A program made the translations under genes and the position numbers. Below the pieces are notes generated by a model. The model was given only the letters and a program-made list of their open reading frames with translations. It did not search any database and was not told where the DNA came from. A stretch of DNA of 27,467 nucleotides from a virus: positions 1 through 27,467 of IMG/VR virus record IMGVR_UViG_3300021961_000495. One strand, 5' to 3'. The stretch's first letter is position 1, and the number at the start of each line of letters is the position of its first letter. This document shows positions 23,247-27,467 of this stretch, in pieces.

Positions 23247-25012
23247 TATCCGTCAACTATATTATAGACCATTTTTGAATATAATGTAAGGAAGTTGTCT
23301 TCATTCGTTGATGGAATGAAGGGAACCGTGCTGGTCGGACTGGGAGAACCACCACCAACAGACTGAGTTCCTTTTTCTCGTTTTGGTCCAGCACCACTCA
23401 TTGGCACAATATTCACCTCTGAAGTTGAAATAGTTGCTGGAGGTTGTGCAACTTGTTTTGCTGTTTCCTGTTGCGTTTTGGCTGCAGAAGGAGCAGGTGA
23501 TACTTGAGCTTGTGGGGTAACTGCCGCAACTTGAGTGGTTGTTGATGGTTGAGAAGGAGCTCTTGTTCCCTGAGCGGTTAATCTTTGACCGTAAACTTTT
23601 TTAAGACCCTCATATTTTTTAACTGGTTGTCCATAAAAACTTCCACCTGATGCGGTTGGAAACGATGCCCATTCTGGGGAAAGAGCCGAAGTTATTCTTG
23701 GACTCAATCCTTCTTTCTGCAATAATATTTCCAGTTCATTCTCATTTCTTACAGTTATGCCAGCCTGATTGAGTCTCTTAATAATAAGTCTAACTGCACC
23801 TGCATCTTGTCTATCTGGAGTCATTGCTCCACCACCAACACTAGCCCATGTGCCTGGCATGAATTGATAACGACCAAAAGCAGCACTAGCATATCCACCA
23901 CTTCTTATGACCTTATCTGGGTGTTTGCTTAAGTCGTTAGTTTGACTTCCCCCAAAATGAGTATTATATCCTTGATTTTGATATTTTGAAGTTCCTTCAG
24001 CATACGCAATTGTATCCAAAAGAGATCTAGTTGAAGCACCAGCCGGACCTTGTGCTCCCGCACCCATTTCTGTTCCAGCAGTTCCTGGTTGTTGTTGATT
24101 CGTAGATTCTGGTGTTGGTGGTGGTGCTGTGTCTGTGGATGAAGGTTGAACTTGTGGTCTCTGCTCTTGACCCCTTCTTGACATGGAATCTATTGCTGCA
24201 GAAAATCTGGAAAGAATATAACTAAATCTATTCATTAGATCTCCAGATAGTCCCATTCCGGTATCCATAGATCCCTCATCCGCTCTTGCAGCACCAGAAA
24301 GAGCACTCACCCCTGCAGCAACACCTGCTCCAGCAAGAGCGGATGTTGCGAGGGCCATCCCTGGGCGTCTTCTCATCATCCTTGTTAGACCTCTAGGCGC
24401 AGTCTTTTTCAGAGGGCCACCGGGAACTTTGAGATCCAAACTTAATCCTGGACCCCCACTAGCAGATGCTGAAGGTAAAGATGCAAGTTGATTTATAATT
24501 CTTACAATTTGTTGTCTTATTATAGTTGCAACTTTGAACGTTTCGTCAAATACTCCTCTTAATGCCTCTAGGTTTGCACCCAGTTGTTTAATATTTGCTG
24601 GATTTCCCAAAAACTGGATATATCCAAGTGCTTTATCATATAAACCTAAGAAAGAATTTAGGAGTTTATTTGGAGTAGCAGTATCTAATTTTTGAGTTTT
24701 TTGGGCATATCTTTCTTGTATTGCCTTTACTCTTTCCCCAACAATTTGATTAACAGTTTGATTTATTGATTGTACTCTATTTTCAACATTATTTAAAATG
24801 TTTGTTGATAATGTTTGGATGATTGATCCAAGGTCGGGTGGTCTTGGAGCTACAGCAGGTCCAGCTGCCAATCCCGATACACTACTGGCGGCTGAATTGA
24901 AAACAGAAGATCCCAATGGAGATCCACCAGAAATAAAATTCTGCGTTTTTTCTGGTGTAGTCGTCCTCTCCGGAGATATAACTCCTGGATTAAGTGGGGA
25001 ACTAATAGCCAC
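23246..25012 (-). CDS. Hub/tape-like protein with GH104 muramidase-like domain
   Basis: In this 588-aa protein, residues about 60-180 are helical with long polar heptads (INQTVNQIVGERVKAIQERY), and a hydrophobic Ala/Gly segment lies near 220-241. Residues about 328-480 match the lambda R (GH104) transglycosylase fold: LLDTIAYAEGTS (E339 as catalytic acid), NQGYNTHFGG, GRYQFMPGTW (370-379), RQDAGAVRLI, then WASFPTASGGSFYG (448-461) as in the lambda ending. These enzymes cut the glycan strand. A Gln/Pro/Ala-rich linker leads to the C-terminus. GTG start at 25012, overlapping the gp51-like gene by 11 bases. It probably cuts peptidoglycan at injection. Confidence 0.8.
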   Translation of the reverse strand: MAISSPLNPGVISPERTTTPEKTQNFISGGSPLGSSVFNSAASSVSGLAAGPAVAPRPPDLGSIIQTLSTNILNNVENRVQSINQTVNQIVGERVKAIQERYAQKTQKLDTATPNKLLNSFLGLYDKALGYIQFLGNPANIKQLGANLEALRGVFDETFKVATIIRQQIVRIINQLASLPSASASGGPGLSLDLKVPGGPLKKTAPRGLTRMMRRRPGMALATSALAGAGVAAGVSALSGAARADEGSMDTGMGLSGDLMNRFSYILSRFSAAIDSMSRRGQEQRPQVQPSSTDTAPPPTPESTNQQQPGTAGTEMGAGAQGPAGASTRSLLDTIAYAEGTSKYQNQGYNTHFGGSQTNDLSKHPDKVIRSGGYASAAFGRYQFMPGTWASVGGGAMTPDRQDAGAVRLIIKRLNQAGITVRNENELEILLQKEGLSPRITSALSPEWASFPTASGGSFYGQPVKKYEGLKKVYGQRLTAQGTRAPSQPSTTTQVAAVTPQAQVSPAPSAAKTQQETAKQVAQPPATISTSEVNIVPMSGAGPKREKGTQSVGGGSPSPTSTVPFIPSTNEDNFLTLYSKMVYNIVDG

Positions 25013-25187
25013 GATTTTCTGCCTGTTTTGCCTTTAGATTTTCTTCTTCAATATGTTGTCTCAAAAGGGCAAGATAGATATCTCTTTCCCAAGGCATCAA
25101 ATTCTCAATCTCAGTCAATGAGTATTTATGGAACTGCATGAGAGCAAAGTTTATTCTATAATATGACTCAAGTTCAATATGAGCCAT
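25002..25187 (-). CDS. gp51-like baseplate hub assembly protein (-1 frame partner of gp26)
   Basis: The 61-aa protein reads YYRINFALMQFHKYSLTEIE, NLMPWERDIYLALLRQHIEE, ENLKAKQAEN. This looks like cyanophage proteins labelled gp51 and like the downstream half of tail-assembly chaperones (MP-W-E, then a helical EEEN end). The ATG at 25187 follows the gp26 stop by two bases in the -1 frame and has no good Shine-Dalgarno sequence, so coupling or frameshifting is likely. It overlaps the next gene by 11 bases. Its role is probably assembly of the hub or tape components. Confidence 0.75.
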   Translation of the reverse strand: MAHIELESYYRINFALMQFHKYSLTEIENLMPWERDIYLALLRQHIEEENLKAKQAENRGY

Positions 25188-25189
25188 AC

Positions 25190-25918
25190 TTAGCCGAAAA
25201 AACTTGTAAGACCCTCCAACGTTACCGTGTTTTCTACTTTTGTTTTGGGATTAACTACTTTTAAAGTGTGGGAAAGTTTTGGCATTGTAGCAAAAAATTC
25301 CTCAATTTTCTTGAACTGAGAAGAATTCATACTTTCAATAAATTCTACCAAGTCTTTTTTGGTACAATCTGATGCAGCCCAAGACTCTTCAGCAGTAAAG
25401 ATTGCCTCAATACACGAAGTAATAACATCAAAGGATTTTTCAATAGTAGATACTGATTCCTGAGTTGTAAAATCAAAGTTGTTTTTAATGAATTGTTCCA
25501 GGGATGGATACTTCATTTTGATAACAATTTTATCATCTACCTGAATTTCAGTTGTATGTTCTGGATCTTTTTGAACCTGTACTTCATCAACATATACCTT
25601 CACCGGAACTTCGGTTTGGCCATCATCAGAACAGGTGATAATTAGATCAATAGCTTCCCCTACAGATTTTCCACGAACATTTAGAAACAAATATTCAATA
25701 TCAAATGATGGAAGATCTTCAACTTTAATTCCCTTTGTAATAATACAATCCTTTAGTACAGACTTAATTGCAAGAGTAATTTCTTTTACATCTTGGCTTT
25801 CTAGTGCAAGGATAAGAATTTTTTCTTCTTTGACTAAAAATGGTCGGTATTTGATTGATTTTCCAGTTGAAGGCAACTCAAGTTCATAAGTTGGCGTAGC
25901 AATCTTTGGTAATGGCAT
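25190..25918 (-). CDS. Baseplate hub/assembly protein, gp26-like
   Basis: The 242-aa protein begins with TPTYELELPSTGKSIKYRPF and LVKEEKILILALES, the hallmark of the T4 gp26 family (T4 baseplate protein, 208 aa in T4). The middle holds FDIEYLFLNVRGKSVGEAID, and the C-terminal part holds VNPKTKVENTVTLEGLTSFF. A CTAAATA late promoter at 25942 lies 24 bases upstream and overlaps the stop of the preceding gene. It ends just after a T TTT TTC run, followed by the gp51-like gene in the -1 frame. It is expected to act in baseplate hub assembly. Confidence 0.85.
   Translation of the reverse strand: MPLPKIATPTYELELPSTGKSIKYRPFLVKEEKILILALESQDVKEITLAIKSVLKDCIITKGIKVEDLPSFDIEYLFLNVRGKSVGEAIDLIITCSDDGQTEVPVKVYVDEVQVQKDPEHTTEIQVDDKIVIKMKYPSLEQFIKNNFDFTTQESVSTIEKSFDVITSCIEAIFTAEESWAASDCTKKDLVEFIESMNSSQFKKIEEFFATMPKLSHTLKVVNPKTKVENTVTLEGLTSFFG
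25196..25202 (-). other. Candidate -1 ribosomal frameshift site (T TTT TTC)
   Basis: In the gp26 frame the mRNA reads AGT TTT TTC GGC TAA, so the slip heptamer T TTT TTC sits two codons before the stop. A -1 slip continues CGG CTA AGT ATG into the gp51-like frame with no stop, joining 241 residues of gp26 to the 61-residue frame through RLS (305 aa). Confidence 0.5.
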
Positions 25919-25941
25919 AAGATTATAAAGTCAGATAAAAT

Positions 25942-25948
25942 TATTTAG
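25942..25948 (-). promoter_or_regulatory. Late promoter (CTAAATA) upstream of gp26
   Basis: CTAAATA on the minus strand contains the TAA stop of the upstream tube-initiator gene (ATC TAA ATA) and lies 24 bases before the gp26 ATG. The stop-overlapping layout is the same as at 5200. Confidence 0.65.
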
Positions 25949-26883
25949 ATAGGCTCTGAAGCAGCTCCTAAAGAGTTGAGTCCTGTGGAAGCCGAAAGAT
26001 TTGCAATAACATCTCCAACAGAAAACTGGGGACTTGCGTATAAAATATTATCTCCAGATTGAGTTAAAGCTTGATCATAATATGGGGATCCAGTTCCGTT
26101 ATGTTTCAATACAACATATCTATCATATCCAAATTCAACAGAAGTTTTTGTAACTGTAGTATTTTCATATGATAAATTCATCGCTGTAAGATTTTTTGGA
26201 TATGCATTTAAAAACTTGTAGGTCAACATAGGTGGAGTTTCTAAGACATTACCTTGACTATCAACTCTGGTATTTCGTTCAAATTTTGTTACAGCGATAG
26301 TTCTCTTATAAGAATATGGATACTTTAATTTAAATATTGCATCTCTTTCAAAACTACTCTCATCACTTTGACTTCCTCTTGAACTGGCTTCCCTATATCC
26401 TCCAGAAGTGTACAGTGGATTTATAAAATTAATCCATTCTTCAAATAAACGAATAATGCCATAATCGGCATCAACGAAGAATTCTAATGAAAAATCGGAA
26501 AATGATCTCATATATGGGAAAGTCTCTCGCATTCCTTGACGACTTCCAATTTCATCGTATGTTGAGAAATTGTTTCCAGGCAAAGTTGTGGAATAACACA
26601 TGAAGTCATATTTAAGTGCGGTTAAATCGCCAACATTACCAAGAACTCCACAATCTATCAACCACTCATTTAAATCTTCATCAGCATTTGCACCCGTGCT
26701 GACATCTCCTAAGAATAAAGTAGCCTTAAATTGACTTGTTAGTGAAAGACTTCCGAATAATTCTTGTACACCAGGAAGAGATCCCCTATTATCATTAGTA
26801 TTTCTAGGAGTCGTCATCCTCATGTAAATGGGATCAACTCTATATGGATTGTTGGGATAATCCTCTCTGAATGGCTCAGCCAT
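25945..26883 (-). CDS. Baseplate tail-tube initiator, gp54/gp48-like
   Basis: The 312-aa protein heads the tail operon. Recognisable pieces are SQFKATLFLGD, YDFMCYSTTLPGNNFST and SDFSLEFFVDADYG early on, then RLFEEWINFINPLY and YPYSYKRTIAVTKFERN with YKFLNAYPKNLTAMNLSYEN. The pattern is like the tail-tube fold shared by T4 gp19, gp48 and gp54, and the length is close to T4 gp54 (320 aa). It probably starts tube polymerisation on the hub. I favour gp54 over gp48 by length and position, not by a search. It is divergent from the gp4-like gene, with only 27 bases between starts. Confidence 0.7.
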   Translation of the reverse strand: MAEPFREDYPNNPYRVDPIYMRMTTPRNTNDNRGSLPGVQELFGSLSLTSQFKATLFLGDVSTGANADEDLNEWLIDCGVLGNVGDLTALKYDFMCYSTTLPGNNFSTYDEIGSRQGMRETFPYMRSFSDFSLEFFVDADYGIIRLFEEWINFINPLYTSGGYREASSRGSQSDESSFERDAIFKLKYPYSYKRTIAVTKFERNTRVDSQGNVLETPPMLTYKFLNAYPKNLTAMNLSYENTTVTKTSVEFGYDRYVVLKHNGTGSPYYDQALTQSGDNILYASPQFSVGDVIANLSASTGLNSLGAASEPI

Positions 26884-26884
26884 C

Positions 26885-26892
26885 TATAAATA
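26885..26892 (+). promoter_or_regulatory. T4 late promoter (TATAAATA) for gp4
   Basis: TATAAATA, an exact match to the T4 late consensus, ends 18 bases before the ATG at 26911 and is followed by TTAAGG as ribosome binding site. It starts two bases from the ATG of the divergent tail gene. Confidence 0.7.
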
Positions 26893-26910
26893 TTTCTTAA
26901 GGTCTATAGT

Positions 26911-27354
26911 ATGTATATGAGTTACAAGGGAAAATACAGTCCAACAAACCCGAAAAAATATAAAGGTGATCCCACAAATATCGTCTATCGTTCTTTGTGG
27001 GAGAGAAAATTTATGAGATATTGTGATTTAAATGAGAATGTAAATCAATGGCAGTCTGAAGAATTTTGGATACCTTATCGTTCACCCCTTGATGGTAAAG
27101 TTCACAGATACTTTCCCGATTTCTTTGTAAGGTATAAAGATAAAAATGGGAATACACGAACAGTTGTCATAGAAATCAAACCCAAAAAAGAAGTAGAAAT
27201 GCCTGAACAAAATCCTAAAAGAAGAACAAAGGCCTGGGCATATAAAGTTCAAATGTGGGTGAAGAATCAGGCAAAATGGGAAGCAGCAAGAGAGTATTGT
27301 CTAGATCGTAATTATGAATTCCGAATCATGACTGAGGAGGATCTGGGGATATGA
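26911..27354 (+). CDS. Head-completion nuclease, gp4-like
   Basis: The 147-aa protein is close to T4 gp4 in length (about 150 aa) and carries a PD-(D/E)xK nuclease pattern: E31 in LWERKFMRYCDL, PD at 69-70 in RYFPDFFV, and EIK at 88-90 in VVIEIKPKKE. This is the TnsA-like fold known for T4-type gp4, which acts in head completion. A second Met two codons in (at 26917) gives the start MSYKGKYS; the TTAAGG site upstream fits the ATG at 26911 better. The stop overlaps the next start (ATGA at 27351). Confidence 0.88.
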   Translation: MYMSYKGKYSPTNPKKYKGDPTNIVYRSLWERKFMRYCDLNENVNQWQSEEFWIPYRSPLDGKVHRYFPDFFVRYKDKNGNTRTVVIEIKPKKEVEMPEQNPKRRTKAWAYKVQMWVKNQAKWEAAREYCLDRNYEFRIMTEEDLGI

Positions 27355-27467
27355 GTTTTGATGGAATATTCCAACCAGGAAAGGGATTTGGTTACGATCT
27401 GATAAAAAAATATCAAGGAAAAAATGTAAAGAGTGACACATATACTGGAGAGTTGCGTCAATATCTT
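27351..27467 (+). CDS. Partial gene downstream of gp4, unrecognised
   Basis: The ATG at 27351 overlaps the gp4 stop by four bases and is preceded by GAGGAGG. The frame stays open for 39 codons to the window edge: MSFDGIFQPGKGFGYDLIKK, then YQGKNVKSDTYTGELRQYL. The start is well supported, but I do not recognise the product. In T4, gene 53 follows gene 4, yet this N-terminus does not look like gp53. Confidence 0.7.
   Translation, partial: MSFDGIFQPGKGFGYDLIKKYQGKNVKSDTYTGELRQYL

Noticed and set aside
1-27467. CRISPR arrays, insertion sequences, integrase or attachment sites
   Set aside because: I saw no regularly spaced direct repeats, transposase or recombinase motifs. The tRNA genes are intact, and no duplicated tRNA end was found in the window.

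Overview
The window looks like part of the genome of a T4-like myovirus that infects marine cyanobacteria (Synechococcus or Prochlorococcus). The evidence is a block of T4-type baseplate and hub genes (54, 26, 51, 27, 5) beside a gp4-type head-completion nuclease, T4/cyanophage-style late promoters (CTAAATA or NATAAATA just upstream of starts), a CP12-like Calvin-cycle inhibitor that points to a photosynthetic host, and several 2OG-Fe(II) oxygenases. Coding is dense and no gene-free stretch exceeds 300 bases.

Layout, following the dominant minus strand from the right. At 26911-27467 on the plus strand lie the gp4-like nuclease and the start of an unrecognised gene. Divergent from them on the minus strand is the tail operon (26883 down to 14316): tail-tube initiator (gp54-like), gp26, a small gp51-like protein in the -1 frame after a T TTT TTC run, a 588-aa hub/tape protein with a GH104 muramidase-like domain, a 688-aa protein with M23-like and SGNH-like motifs in rotated order, gp27, CP12, a gp5-like hub protein with no visible lysozyme domain, a small beta-rich spike-like protein, and two further structural proteins.

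From 14297 to about 12102 there is a compact accessory cassette with its own host-type promoter (TTGACG-17-TATTAT) and a strong terminator. It holds two tiny genes, a 2OG oxygenase, a small HTH-like protein, tRNA-Leu(UAA), tRNA-Thr(UGU), a 55-aa protein and a Mom-like GNAT DNA-modification protein. After the terminator, late promoters restart transcription of a 2284-aa fibre with an S74 self-cleaving chaperone domain, a small coiled-coil protein, and a polyglycine adhesin resembling gp38-type receptor-binding tips.

From 1595 to 3874 three genes run on the plus strand (two 2OG-oxygenase-like proteins and one unrecognised 322-aa protein). They converge on the adhesin gene with overlapping stop codons. 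From 1567 to 208 a tight minus-strand operon encodes two paralogous Cys-rich proteins, a membrane protein and two hypothetical proteins, ending at a terminator. A partial gene runs off the left edge.

The tail genes fit together as an injection machine: hub, spike, tape/lytic proteins and their assembly chaperone. Cell-wall-degrading capacity seems to sit in the 588- and 688-aa proteins rather than in gp5. CP12, the oxygenases, the tRNAs and the Mom-like protein are host-takeover or DNA-protection additions. All functional calls come from reading motifs by eye; no database search was run.
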